Assembly (NCBI GenBank): GCA_012729225.1
Contig: JAAYDO010000040.1
Coordinates: forward strand, 1-48,848
DNA length: 48,848 nt
DNA from: Bacteroidales bacterium
GTDB taxonomy: Bacteria; Bacteroidota; Bacteroidia; Bacteroidales; Bacteroidaceae
Direction: 5' to 3'
Made by a program: the position numbers and the translations under genes. The stretch's first letter is position 1, and each line of letters starts with the position of its first letter. The notes beneath the pieces are model-generated. The model saw only the letters and a list, made by a program, of their open reading frames with translations, was not told where the DNA came from and did not search any database. Positions 37,516 through 46,116 of this stretch are shown here, one piece after another.

Positions 37516-39930
37516 ATGAAAATGAAACATTTGATGGCTGCTGCCTGGGCATTCTGCTTGGCAGCATCAGTCTCAGCACAAAGTGAACTCTATCCTCAGC
37601 ATTTCAATTTGGAAGAGGTTGTACTCCTTGATGGTCCTATGAAGACCATGCTCAACACCAACAACAAGTTGCTTCTCGAATATGATGCCGACCGATTGAT
37701 GACGCCTTTTATTCGTCAGGCAGGTCTCTCTTCCGACCCTAAATCAAAGTATTTCGAGTGGGAAAAGGCTCATCCTTCTTTTGGCAATTGGGGCCAGCCC
37801 GATTGGAGTCTTGAGGGTCATGTAGGTGGTCACTATGTGTCTGCACTTGCTCTTGCCTATGCTGCAACCCATGATGCAGCCATGCAGAAACAACTGAAGG
37901 AGCGTCTTGACTACTGTCTCCGCATCATGAAGGATTGTCAGGATGCCTACAAGGCAGACAAGACAGGCATGAAGGGATTCATAGGTGGTCAGCCTATCAA
38001 CCAGATCTGGACGGGTCTCTATGCCAAGGACCTTACTGAGTTCCGCAAGTATGGCGGTTGGGTTCCTTTCTATTGTCAGCACAAGGTGCTTGCAGGTTTG
38101 CGCGATGCCTATATCTATGCAGGTAGCGGATTGGCAAAGCAGCTTTTCCGCCATTTGGCAGACTGGAGCGTAGATGTGGTCAGCAACCTTTCTGACGAGG
38201 AGATGCAACATGTGCTCGGTTGGGAACATGGTGGCATGAACGAGACGCTTGCAGATGCCTACACCATCTTCAAGGACAAGAAATACCTTGAGGGAGCAAA
38301 GAAATATAGCCATCGTCAGATGATTGACGGTATGAAGACTTTCAACCCAACCTTCCTTGATGGTAAGCATGCCAATACACAAGTGCCTAAGTACATAGGT
38401 TTTGAGCGTGCATGGCAGGAAGACAAGAGTTTGGCAGACTATCGCAATGCTGTGATTAACTTCTGGGATGATGTGGCAAACAACCGCACTGTCTGCATTG
38501 GTGGTAACTCTATCAGCGAGCATTTCCAAAACCATAACAACGGTAAGCTTTACATTAATAATATGGAAGGTCCAGAGTCCTGCAACTCCAACAACATGCT
38601 CAAACTCTCTGAGAACCTCTTTGATGACACTCACGATGCCAAGTATGCTGACTTTTACGAGGCAACCATGTGGAATCATATCATGTCCACTCAAGATCCA
38701 GAAACAGGTGGCTATGTATATTTCACTTCCCTCCGCCCTCTCTCTTACCGCATCTATTCTCAGGTGAACCAAGGCATGTGGTGCTGTGTGGGAACAGGCA
38801 TGGAGAACCACAGCAAGTATGGTCACTTCATTTATACCCATAGTGCTGATAACGACACTCTTTATGTGAACCTCTTCACAGCCAGCGAACTCAAGTCAAA
38901 GAAGTTTGGCATTCGTCAGGAGACCCGTTTCCCATACGCTCAGTCATCCAAACTCACTATCACCAAGGGTGGTAAGTTCACCCTTGCCATTCGCAAGCCA
39001 TCGTGGGCCAGTGCTGATGGTAAGGCTTCCTACACCTACGAGACCAAGCAGTGGAAGGCTGGTGATGTGGTCAATGTGGATCTCCCCATGTCATTCCGCT
39101 ACGAGGAATGTCCAGACTACAAGGATTACATAGCCTTCAAGTATGGTCCGATCCTCATGGCTGCACGCAACGAGACTGAAGCGACCCTGCCTAATGAATA
39201 TGGTGGTGAAGGGCGCATGGATCACTCTCCAGGCGCACGCTCCAGTGCTCTGCCACTCTCGTCTGCTCCATTGCTCATCGGCAATCGCTCAGAAGTGCTC
39301 AATGCTATCAATCCTGTTTTCCCAGAAAGATTGCAGTACTCTATCACTACCGACAAGGGTAAACTACCACTCGTGCCATTCTACAGCATTCAGCATTCTC
39401 GCTACTCTTGCTACTTCTTCCAAGGCACTCCAGACGATTATGCTAACTCTGACATGGGTAAACGAGATGCGGAGGAACAGGCTCTCCAAGCCCGCACCAT
39501 CGACTATGTGGCTACAGGTGAACAACAGAGCGAGGCAGGTCATCAGGCGAAGTATTCTGTAGGTTCTACAGCAGGACAGTACCGTGGAGAGACCTATCGC
39601 GATGGCAAGAATGGTGAATACATTCAGTATGTGATAGAGAATCCTCAGGAACTCACCCAAGACATCACTCTCATGGTACGCTTCATCTCTTCTGACCGTG
39701 GTCGTCGTGCTGACATCTTTATCGACGGTGAGAAAGTGGGAGACGTATCCGTTCAGGGTCGCATGCAGGGGGCTGACGAGAATGGCTTCTTCAATTTGGA
39801 GTTCCCGCTGACCGACAAGATTCTCAAGGATGCTAACGGCAATGTGAAGAAGCAACTTACCTTCAAGATTCAGGCAGATCCAGCAACAATGATTCCTGGT
39901 CTCTATTTCGTGCGCCTGCTCAAGAAATAA
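37516..39930 (+). CDS. Secreted GH127-family beta-L-arabinofuranosidase-like enzyme
   Basis: This 804-residue protein has a signal peptide (MKMKHLMAAAWAFCLAASVSA) cleaved before QSELYPQHF. The GH127 (DUF1680) domain begins with LEEVVLLDGPMKTM and spans to about residue 560; the Cys-rich MWCCVGTGMENHSKYG contains the cysteine expected to act as nucleophile. A C-terminal beta-rich domain follows (about 640-800). Such enzymes remove arabinofuranose from plant glycans or glycoproteins, and the neighbouring GH10 xylanase gives a fitting setting. It is a single gene with its own terminator and no SusC/SusD pair nearby, so it is not part of a classical polysaccharide utilisation locus. Confidence 0.9.
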   Translation: MKMKHLMAAAWAFCLAASVSAQSELYPQHFNLEEVVLLDGPMKTMLNTNNKLLLEYDADRLMTPFIRQAGLSSDPKSKYFEWEKAHPSFGNWGQPDWSLEGHVGGHYVSALALAYAATHDAAMQKQLKERLDYCLRIMKDCQDAYKADKTGMKGFIGGQPINQIWTGLYAKDLTEFRKYGGWVPFYCQHKVLAGLRDAYIYAGSGLAKQLFRHLADWSVDVVSNLSDEEMQHVLGWEHGGMNETLADAYTIFKDKKYLEGAKKYSHRQMIDGMKTFNPTFLDGKHANTQVPKYIGFERAWQEDKSLADYRNAVINFWDDVANNRTVCIGGNSISEHFQNHNNGKLYINNMEGPESCNSNNMLKLSENLFDDTHDAKYADFYEATMWNHIMSTQDPETGGYVYFTSLRPLSYRIYSQVNQGMWCCVGTGMENHSKYGHFIYTHSADNDTLYVNLFTASELKSKKFGIRQETRFPYAQSSKLTITKGGKFTLAIRKPSWASADGKASYTYETKQWKAGDVVNVDLPMSFRYEECPDYKDYIAFKYGPILMAARNETEATLPNEYGGEGRMDHSPGARSSALPLSSAPLLIGNRSEVLNAINPVFPERLQYSITTDKGKLPLVPFYSIQHSRYSCYFFQGTPDDYANSDMGKRDAEEQALQARTIDYVATGEQQSEAGHQAKYSVGSTAGQYRGETYRDGKNGEYIQYVIENPQELTQDITLMVRFISSDRGRRADIFIDGEKVGDVSVQGRMQGADENGFFNLEFPLTDKILKDANGNVKKQLTFKIQADPATMIPGLYFVRLLKK

Positions 39931-39983
39931 GAAAAATACTATAGATACAAAAGGGAGAGGTGAGCCAAAAACCTCTTCTCATC

Positions 39984-40024
39984 AAAGAGCGAGCGCTGCA
40001 AAGCACTTGCTCTTTTTATTTTAT
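39984..40024 (+). terminator. Terminator after the GH127 gene
   Basis: AAGAGCGAGCGCT pairs with AGCACTTGCTCTT (one mismatch, one G-T) around a short loop, followed by TTTATTTTATT. Confidence 0.85.
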
Positions 40025-40384
40025 TCGTGCGGTTACTCCATCTACCAAACGGAAATACAGAAACTGCAAGATGTATTACTGATTTATAAGAATAGTTATA
40101 TCTTCTTTATATACAGCTATTTATGATTGTTTGGTGATTTGATGCTTGTGAGGTCAAAAAGGCACCATTGTTCATTGACACTTACACCATTGTTCGTTGA
40201 CACTTACACCATTGTTCGTTGGTCACCTCACCATTGTTCGTTGGAACATGAGGAATGCTTCGGGAATGCAGGATGTAAAAATGGCAGGATTTCCCTGCCA
40301 TTTCATTCTCTCTCACACACCTGCTTTTATTTACCCTTCCTAATGAATGAGAAGAGGCATGATTATTCATCTTTCTCCGCATGC
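40025..40384. other. Intergenic region between convergent genes
   Basis: Spacer between GH127 and the end of the leftward lipoprotein gene. No gene is seen; it holds the array at 40166-40243 with its tail hairpin. Confidence 0.6.
40166..40355. repeat. 22-bp-period array, locus 3 (four units)
   Basis: Cores CATTGTTCATTG (40166) and three identical CATTGTTCGTTG (40188, 40210, 40232) are exactly 22 bp apart. The first two linkers are identical (ACACTTACAC). The tail contains GAATGCTTCGG, a hairpin AAATGGCAG (40278-40286) / CTGCCATTT (40295-40303), and TTTTATTTACCC, shared with loci 1 and 2. The hairpin may also end transcription. Confidence 0.93.
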
Positions 40385-41284
40385 CTACAAGTCATCCTGC
40401 ATCTCCACAGGGTGGGCATTGGCATAGTCCATTAGTTGGTCGTAGGTGAAATGACCATCAACCTTTCGAAAAACATAGGCAAATGGGGATTTGGTGAAAC
40501 TAAACTCTCCTTTACCTACACTGATTTGATGACTGAAATCCTTATTCATATAGTGCATGTGGAATATTTGTGCCTGATATTCAAAGAGGTGATCTCCATA
40601 ATCTTTAGTTTCCGTCTTCACTTCATAGGAATATGTGCCTGTGTATGCGCCACGGAGGGTGGGCACTCCATCCACATCGTCCTCAAAATAGACAATCATC
40701 TTTCCATCTTCGCCAAAATAGTAATGTGCTTCTTCAGGTATGAAACAAAGTGGCATGTCAGTATTCCAGGAAAGGACTTCCCAGAATCCTGTCAAGCCTT
40801 CTGGCATCTTGTCGGGCTTGGATTCTTCCACATGCCTCTCAATGTCTGCATAAGTGATGTCGCTCTTTATTCTTGTTCCGTAATGGACATTAGAACCACC
40901 GTAGAATAGGCCAAACATTGTTAAGGTGTTTCCCTCAAGATGTGTGCCATAAGAACTTTCTCCCTTTCCGGATTTAAATAAAACCCTCTTCTCTGCAGGC
41001 TTATAGGTGTAGTCGTAGGTTGCATATACTCTGTAAATGTGCTCTTCTGCCAAAGTGAATATCGCTGCCTTGCCATCAGAGGTGAAAATGTAATACAGTG
41101 TCTGTTCCGTCCCATCGTAAGGGCTTAGGGATTTCACCTCCCATACTCCCGTCAGTGCTATTGCTGGGTTGTTGGGGTTTGGGATAGAATCATCATTGTT
41201 GCTTTCGCATGAAGTCACACACATAGCCAGTGCACACATGCACATCATGAGCCATGAAAAACTCAATGTTCTTGTCTTTTTCAT
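40385..41284 (-). CDS. Lipoprotein with two lipocalin-like repeats
   Basis: From 41284 the protein has 299 residues, with a lipoprotein signal ending in MCVTSC (lipid-carrying Cys); the upstream 28 residues of the open frame are rejected. Two similar beta-rich domains begin with LTGVWEVKSLS (about residue 40) and LTGFWEVLSWN (about 165). Each holds a Y-x-F-x-x-D/E-G-K strand pair (YYIFTSDGKAAIF and YYFGEDGKMIVYF), as in lipocalin-like Bacteroidetes lipoproteins. Ligand and role are unknown; it is probably on the cell surface or in the outer membrane. It is alone, convergent with GH127. TATCTTTG at 41349-41342 (minus strand) is a likely -7 box. Confidence 0.75.
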   Translation of the reverse strand: MKKTRTLSFSWLMMCMCALAMCVTSCESNNDDSIPNPNNPAIALTGVWEVKSLSPYDGTEQTLYYIFTSDGKAAIFTLAEEHIYRVYATYDYTYKPAEKRVLFKSGKGESSYGTHLEGNTLTMFGLFYGGSNVHYGTRIKSDITYADIERHVEESKPDKMPEGLTGFWEVLSWNTDMPLCFIPEEAHYYFGEDGKMIVYFEDDVDGVPTLRGAYTGTYSYEVKTETKDYGDHLFEYQAQIFHMHYMNKDFSHQISVGKGEFSFTKSPFAYVFRKVDGHFTYDQLMDYANAHPVEMQDDL

Positions 41285-41740
41285 TTGTTTGTATTTGTTA
41301 GAATTGATAGAGAACCATTGTTGTTCAATGAAAACTGACGGCAAAGATACTATTTTCTTCTGAAACAATCATCATGAGAAGGGAAAAAGGAGATGTGGGT
41401 TTATGATGATTCTGCCATGAGTTTGCGCAGATACTGTTGGGGAGGCAAATAGAGTCTTGTTTCTATCATTATAGAAGACCAGAGTGAGACAGAAATGAAG
41501 ACCGAAAAACTAGTCGTCAGTAGTGGCTAAACCAAGGGAGGCTGATGCCCGAATTTAGGGTGAAGGCATCTCGAAGGCGTGTCGAAGGCATCTCGAAGCC
41601 TTGCTGTAGGTGTGGAGAGGGTATGAATTTTCAGTATCAACTTTCCCGAGAAAGAATCAGTTGCCATGCTTCTTCAAGGCGCATTCTCTGTGTGGAGAGA
41701 ATCACGGAAGGACATGAATGGCAAGGACAGGACGTTTGGC
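41285..41740. other. Divergent intergenic region
   Basis: Between the leftward lipoprotein and the rightward HAD gene. Besides the -7 box at 41342-41349 and the 11-bp repeats at 41567-41599 I see nothing; the short open frames do not look like proteins. Confidence 0.6.
41567..41599. repeat. 11-bp tandem repeat, three copies
   Basis: CATCTCGAAGG (41567), CGTGTCGAAGG (41578) and CATCTCGAAGC (41589) are head to tail and are the reverse complement of the units at 12951-12994. Confidence 0.9.
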
Positions 41741-41771
41741 TTTGTCATTACAGAATTTTTTCGTATCTTCG
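41741..41771 (+). promoter_or_regulatory. Promoter of the HAD hydrolase gene
   Basis: TTTG (41741-41744), a 19-bp spacer and TATCTTCG (41764-41771) match the Bacteroidetes promoter form with one change. The leader would be only about 12-15 bases. Confidence 0.7.
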
Positions 41772-41790
41772 CACTTCCAAATAAGATGAT

Positions 41791-42573
41791 ATGAAGAAAG
41801 CATTGTTTTTTGATATAGATGGAACGCTGGTCAGTTTTAAGACACATGACATACCGGCGTCTGCTGTTGAGGCGATTGCCCAGGCAAAGAGAAATGGGGC
41901 AGGGATTTACATCTCAACGGGTCGCCCTGTTCAGTTTATCACGAATTTAGGTCAGATAGAGCATCTCATTGATGGGTATGTCACGACGAATGGCGCACGT
42001 TGTTTTGTGGGCGAAGAGGAGATTTGTGTGAATGCTATCCCGCAAGAGGATGTGGAGGCATTGCTGACCTATGCACGTGAGAGGGATATTTGTTCGGTGG
42101 TGGTAGGTGTAGATGGTGTGGGTGTGTTTAACGAGAAGCCTGTCGCTAATGAGATATTTGATGGTTCGCTGGCTGTGCCGATGATGGACATCCTGTCGCC
42201 TGTGGAAGAGGTGCTGAAGGGCAGAATATTGCAGATGTCTCCTTTTGTGGAGAAGGAGGACGAGGAGGAACTGATGGGCAGATTGCCTCATTGTGTGTCA
42301 GGACGTTGGCATCCTCAGTTCACGGATATTACGGCTCAGAGGGCAGATAAGGGCAGAGGCATCTTGGCTTTGGCTCAGCATGAGGGCTTCAGCATTGATG
42401 ACTGCATAGGTTTTGGCGATGGTGGCAATGACATGACGATGATTTGCGATTGTGGCATAGGTGTGGCTATGGGCAATGCGATAGAGGATCTGAAGGCTGA
42501 GGCAGACCACATCACCACCTCTGTGGATGAAGATGGCATCGCCAATGCGCTCAGACATTTTGGGCTTATCTGA
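41791..42573 (+). CDS. Cof-type HAD phosphatase
   Basis: This 260-residue cytoplasmic hydrolase has motif I FFDIDGTLVSF (nucleophile Asp8, acid/base Asp10), motif II in ISTGRP, a large type-IIB cap, motif III Lys in RADKGRG and motif IV GDGGNDMTMI. Cof-like enzymes remove phosphate from sugar phosphates, nucleotides or cofactors; the substrate is not predictable. It stands alone with its own promoter. Confidence 0.92.
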   Translation: MKKALFFDIDGTLVSFKTHDIPASAVEAIAQAKRNGAGIYISTGRPVQFITNLGQIEHLIDGYVTTNGARCFVGEEEICVNAIPQEDVEALLTYARERDICSVVVGVDGVGVFNEKPVANEIFDGSLAVPMMDILSPVEEVLKGRILQMSPFVEKEDEEELMGRLPHCVSGRWHPQFTDITAQRADKGRGILALAQHEGFSIDDCIGFGDGGNDMTMICDCGIGVAMGNAIEDLKAEADHITTSVDEDGIANALRHFGLI

Positions 42574-42600
42574 TTGGAAGGAGCGGAATTATAACCAAAA

Positions 42601-42631
42601 AGGATGAATCTTGGCAGTCAAGGTTCATCCT
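42601..42631. terminator. Bidirectional hairpin between convergent genes
   Basis: AGGATGAATCTTG (42601-42613) pairs with CAAGGTTCATCCT (42619-42631) around GCAGT, with one G-T pair. U-tracts are weak on both sides; the location between convergent HAD and GH10-like genes supports a terminator. Confidence 0.7.
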
Positions 42632-42651
42632 CTTCGGTTATTGGTGGCTAA

Positions 42652-44250
42652 CTACTTCTTTTTCCCTTTCTTTCCCTTCGTGTGCTTCTGGCTTCCCTTC
42701 ATGTCATGATTGATGAGACGAGTGACATTGATATGGGTGGGGAGTTCAAAGGTGGGCTTCTCTTCTTGCATGGCAGGACTCTCATTGCCAAAACGGTCTA
42801 TGGCTGTCACTGCAAAGTGGCGAAGACGAATGGCGCGTGGGTTGAGTTTCCACTCGGTAGAGCGCACGTTGGTGGCAAGGAGGTTCTCTGCCTTGGTCTT
42901 ATCAACGGGATAGACATTAGAGCCATAGATATTGTATAGGACATAACTCTTGCTGGGAGCAATCTGGGAAGTGCCCCAACGGAGAGTGCCATCTGCATAT
43001 CGGATGTAAGATGGAGTGGTGGGGGCTATTGTGTCGCCCATCCATGTCATGCGTGAGGTGAGGGCAGGATAGGGGAAAAACTCGTCACAGGCAGTGTCGT
43101 AGATGCCTTTGGTGTTGTTGGTGAGGAACTCACCACGGTAGAATGCCATGCCACCTATGCCACTGTTGCGGGCTGTGTGCATCTCGGCACGCACCTCATT
43201 GAGAGTCCAACGACCTTCACGAGGGTCGAGGAAATAGATGCCGAGACCAGGGATGACGGGATGCCCCTCACTGCTTTCAAGCCAGTCGAAGAGGAAGGGG
43301 TAGTAGTTGTCTCCTGTGAAATACATCATCGGGAAGAGCATGTCCTGATAGTTCTTCTTGAGCCAGTCCTTTGGGTCTTGCCACACAGCATTGAAACAGT
43401 TCCATCCACCTGCGCTGTATCGTTTTGTGTCAGCATATTTACCAATGGGAGAACTGCTGAGTTTGACCCAAGGCTTGATGGGCTTGACCACATCATGCAC
43501 TCGTCGCACGATGCGAGTGATGTTCTCACGCTTCCAGTCTGCCTTGGAGAGTCCGGTGGAAGAGGAATAGAGGTTGTCGTCGGAGAAGGCAAAGGTGGAC
43601 TCAGGATAGCGGATGTAGTCGAGTGAGATGCCGTCCACATCATAGTTCTCTACTATTTCACGACAGATGGAGGCAATATAGTCGGCCGTCTGTGGCTGCC
43701 CTGGAATCATGAACATCTCGCCTCCTCTGGCTGTCTTGACCAGATGCTTGTTCTTCTTGACGATGGAGAAACTTCCATAGCCACTCTGACGCTGGCTTGT
43801 GCCAATAGGGATGCACACCACCCAAGCATGAATCTCCATGCCACGCTTGTGGCATTCCTCTATGCAGAAGGCAAGGGGGTCATAGCCAGGGGATAAGCCT
43901 GCGCGACCAGTGAGACTGAGTTCCCATGGCTCAATCTTTGATGGATAGACGACTGCGGCACGTACACGAGTCTGGAAGATGACGGTGTTGATATTGGCTT
44001 TCTTATAGCTGTCGAGAATCTGAATGAGTTCTGCTTTCTGTCGCTCACGGCTAACAGCGTCGGTTGCCTTGATGCGAGGCCAGTCGAGTCCGCCAATAGT
44101 GGTGAGCCACACGGCACGGGTCTCACGAAGAGGATGATTGCCTCCGTACAGGAAGGTGGTGGTTTGAGTTGAGTTTTCTTGAGCAAAAAGTGGGAAAGAA
44201 AGAAGTACCAAAAAGGTGAATAATGTTGTTGCTTTATGAAGAAGAGTCAT
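42652..44250 (-). CDS. GH10-like glycosyl hydrolase (GHL10/DUF187)
   Basis: This is a 532-residue secreted protein: signal peptide (MTLLHKATTLFTFLVLLSFP, then LFAQ), then a TIM-barrel region starting RETRAVWLTTIGGLDWPR and containing GISLDYIRYPE and WVKLSSSPIGKY. These are typical of the YngK/FenI-type 'glycosyl hydrolase-like 10' family. From about residue 420 a fibronectin-III-like domain follows, and the last 20 residues are Lys-rich (KGKKGKKK). In relatives a role in cell-wall glycan cutting is proposed. It shares a divergent promoter region with cstA. Confidence 0.88.
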   Translation of the reverse strand: MTLLHKATTLFTFLVLLSFPLFAQENSTQTTTFLYGGNHPLRETRAVWLTTIGGLDWPRIKATDAVSRERQKAELIQILDSYKKANINTVIFQTRVRAAVVYPSKIEPWELSLTGRAGLSPGYDPLAFCIEECHKRGMEIHAWVVCIPIGTSQRQSGYGSFSIVKKNKHLVKTARGGEMFMIPGQPQTADYIASICREIVENYDVDGISLDYIRYPESTFAFSDDNLYSSSTGLSKADWKRENITRIVRRVHDVVKPIKPWVKLSSSPIGKYADTKRYSAGGWNCFNAVWQDPKDWLKKNYQDMLFPMMYFTGDNYYPFLFDWLESSEGHPVIPGLGIYFLDPREGRWTLNEVRAEMHTARNSGIGGMAFYRGEFLTNNTKGIYDTACDEFFPYPALTSRMTWMGDTIAPTTPSYIRYADGTLRWGTSQIAPSKSYVLYNIYGSNVYPVDKTKAENLLATNVRSTEWKLNPRAIRLRHFAVTAIDRFGNESPAMQEEKPTFELPTHINVTRLINHDMKGSQKHTKGKKGKKK

Positions 44251-44266
44251 TATTATCTTTGTTTTT

Positions 44267-44298
44267 TTTGCAAAGATAAGGATTTTTTGCTACTTTTG
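44267..44298. promoter_or_regulatory. Overlapping divergent promoters of GHL10 and cstA
   Basis: Rightward: TTTG (44267-44270), 20 bp, TACTTTTG (44291-44298), 103 bp before cstA. Leftward: TATCTTTG (44278-44271) about 20 bp before the GHL10 gene. The two elements overlap, so the two promoters may exclude each other. Confidence 0.65.
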
Positions 44299-44400
44299 CA
44301 TTAGAAAAGAAACATCTGGACATAAAAAACAATACTTTTTGTATGGTTATCAGCCCTAATGGTCTCTCAATCGGTATCGTTGGTTTAATTAACAACTAAG

Positions 44401-45882
44401 ATGGTTACTTTTATCACATCACTATTGCTTCTGGTGTTGGGCTATGTGGTCTATGGAGCATTTGTTGATAAGGTTTTCGGTTCTGACCCTCAGCGTCAGA
44501 CACCCTGCTACACTTCTCGTGATGACGTGGATTATATCCCAATGCCAACATGGAAGGTTTTCTTGATTCAATTTCTGAACATCGCTGGCACAGGACCTAT
44601 TTTTGGTGCTATTCAGGGTATCTTGTTTGGACCTGGTGCTTATCTGTGGATTGTGTTGGGCTGTATCTTTGGTGGCGCAGTGCATGACTATATGTCGGGC
44701 ATGATCAGCCTGAGAAAGAATGGTGCGAGTCTGCCTGAAATCGTGGGAGATGAGTTGGGCGGAGTTGCTCGCCTGATGCTCCGTGTGATGTCGCTCGTGC
44801 TGATGGTCTTGGTGGGTGCAGTGTTTGCCACCACTCCTGCCGACATCTTGGATGGCATGATGGTGGATGATGGTTTCCTATGGAGTAAATATTTCTGGGT
44901 CGTCATCATCTTTGCTTATTATATCTTGGCCACTATGTTGCCTATTGATAAGTTGATTGGTCGCATCTATCCTGTCTTTGGCGTGGCATTGCTTATCATG
45001 GCTGTGGGCTTGGCATACGGTATTTTTGCCAATGATGGCAGTATGCCTGAAATCACTGATGCTTTCAGCAATCATCATCCAGCCAGCACGATTCCTATCT
45101 TCCCTGGTCTGTGTATCACAATTGCCTGTGGTGCTGTGAGTGGTTTTCACGCAACCCAGAGTCCAATGATGGCTCGATGTATGAAGAATGAGAAGTATGG
45201 TCGCCCCATCTTCTATGGGGCAATGATCACAGAAGGATTTGTTGCTCTTATCTGGGCTGCTGCTGCTATCAAGTTTGCTGATAGTCTGAATGTGGATGGC
45301 GACACTCCATACGAGAAATTGATTACTGCCATGATAAACCCTGAGACAGGCAAGCCTTCACCTGCCATCTTGGTGAACACAATCTGTTCCTCTTGGTTAG
45401 GCAAGGTTGGTGCAGTATTGGCATTGCTTGGCGTGGTGGCTGCTCCTATCACGAGCGGTGATACTGCTTTCAGAAGTGCTCGACTCATTGCGGCTGACTT
45501 CATGCACTACAAGCAGAATAAGATATGGAAGCGTTTGTTGCTCTCAGTACCTCTATTTGTGGTGAGTGGTGTGTTGATGTTTATGAACTTCGACATTCTT
45601 TGGCGCTACTTTGCATGGTTCAACCAAAGCCTCTCCGTGCTTACTTTGTGGGCTGTGACAGTATGGCTGGCAAAAAGAAGTGTGGCTGATGGCTCAAAGA
45701 GATATGCTTTCCTCATCGGACTTGTTCCTGCTCTGTGGATGACGCTTGTGTGTACCACCTACATTCTGGTTGCTCCGGAAGGATTCCGACTCACTCATTT
45801 CTTCTCCTATCTGATAGGTGGGTTGGTCACGCTGGGCACATTGGTCTGGTATATCATGTGGGCAAGAAGACTCAAGAGGTGA
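44401..45882 (+). CDS. cstA: Carbon starvation protein CstA (short form)
   Basis: This is a 493-residue membrane protein with about 13 hydrophobic segments. The CstA signature is seen in FLIQFLNIAGTGPIFGAIQG and HDYMSGMISLRKNGASLPEI near the N-terminus, and FHATQSPMMARCM in the middle. Members import peptides or pyruvate during carbon limitation. It is shorter than the E. coli protein (about 700), as usual in Bacteroidetes. It starts a group with a small membrane protein, 53 bp downstream, and an outer-membrane barrel. Confidence 0.93.
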   Translation: MVTFITSLLLLVLGYVVYGAFVDKVFGSDPQRQTPCYTSRDDVDYIPMPTWKVFLIQFLNIAGTGPIFGAIQGILFGPGAYLWIVLGCIFGGAVHDYMSGMISLRKNGASLPEIVGDELGGVARLMLRVMSLVLMVLVGAVFATTPADILDGMMVDDGFLWSKYFWVVIIFAYYILATMLPIDKLIGRIYPVFGVALLIMAVGLAYGIFANDGSMPEITDAFSNHHPASTIPIFPGLCITIACGAVSGFHATQSPMMARCMKNEKYGRPIFYGAMITEGFVALIWAAAAIKFADSLNVDGDTPYEKLITAMINPETGKPSPAILVNTICSSWLGKVGAVLALLGVVAAPITSGDTAFRSARLIAADFMHYKQNKIWKRLLLSVPLFVVSGVLMFMNFDILWRYFAWFNQSLSVLTLWAVTVWLAKRSVADGSKRYAFLIGLVPALWMTLVCTTYILVAPEGFRLTHFFSYLIGGLVTLGTLVWYIMWARRLKR

Positions 45883-45934
45883 ACACAACATGCGTGTCAC
45901 CAATTATTTAATGTTAAACACTATTTTGAAATTG

Positions 45935-46114
45935 ATGAAAAGATATATCTGGCAGCCTATTGCCTTCTTATTGGTGGGGCTTGGCTTTTACATTTACAAC
46001 GGTGTGAAGTGGAACGCATGGATGGATTATCTACCTCACATCATCGGCTATGCCGTGATTTGTGCGGCTCTTTGTTGGGCTCTATATAAAAAAGAACAAT
46101 ACAAAACGAAATGA
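45935..46114 (+). CDS. Small two-helix membrane protein
   Basis: This 59-residue protein has two hydrophobic segments (IAFLLVGLGFYIYNG and IIGYAVICAALCWALY) and a Lys-rich end (KKEQYKTK). ATG at 45935 is preferred; ATGs at 45890 and 45911 would add 15 or 8 residues. Its stop overlaps the next ATG (ATGA at 46111), so it is probably translated together with the barrel gene. I do not recognise the family; it is not the YbdD-type partner of CstA in enterobacteria. Confidence 0.7.
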   Translation: MKRYIWQPIAFLLVGLGFYIYNGVKWNAWMDYLPHIIGYAVICAALCWALYKKEQYKTK

Positions 46115-46116
46115 TT

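Noticed and set aside
18117-40243. 22-bp-period arrays as CRISPR arrays
   Set aside because: Cores are 12 bp, linkers only 10 bp and themselves repeated, so they do not act as unique spacers.
37516-44250. A polysaccharide utilisation locus around GH127 and the GH10-like gene
   Set aside because: No SusC/SusD pair, sensor or sulfatase is present; the genes are separate transcription units facing different directions.
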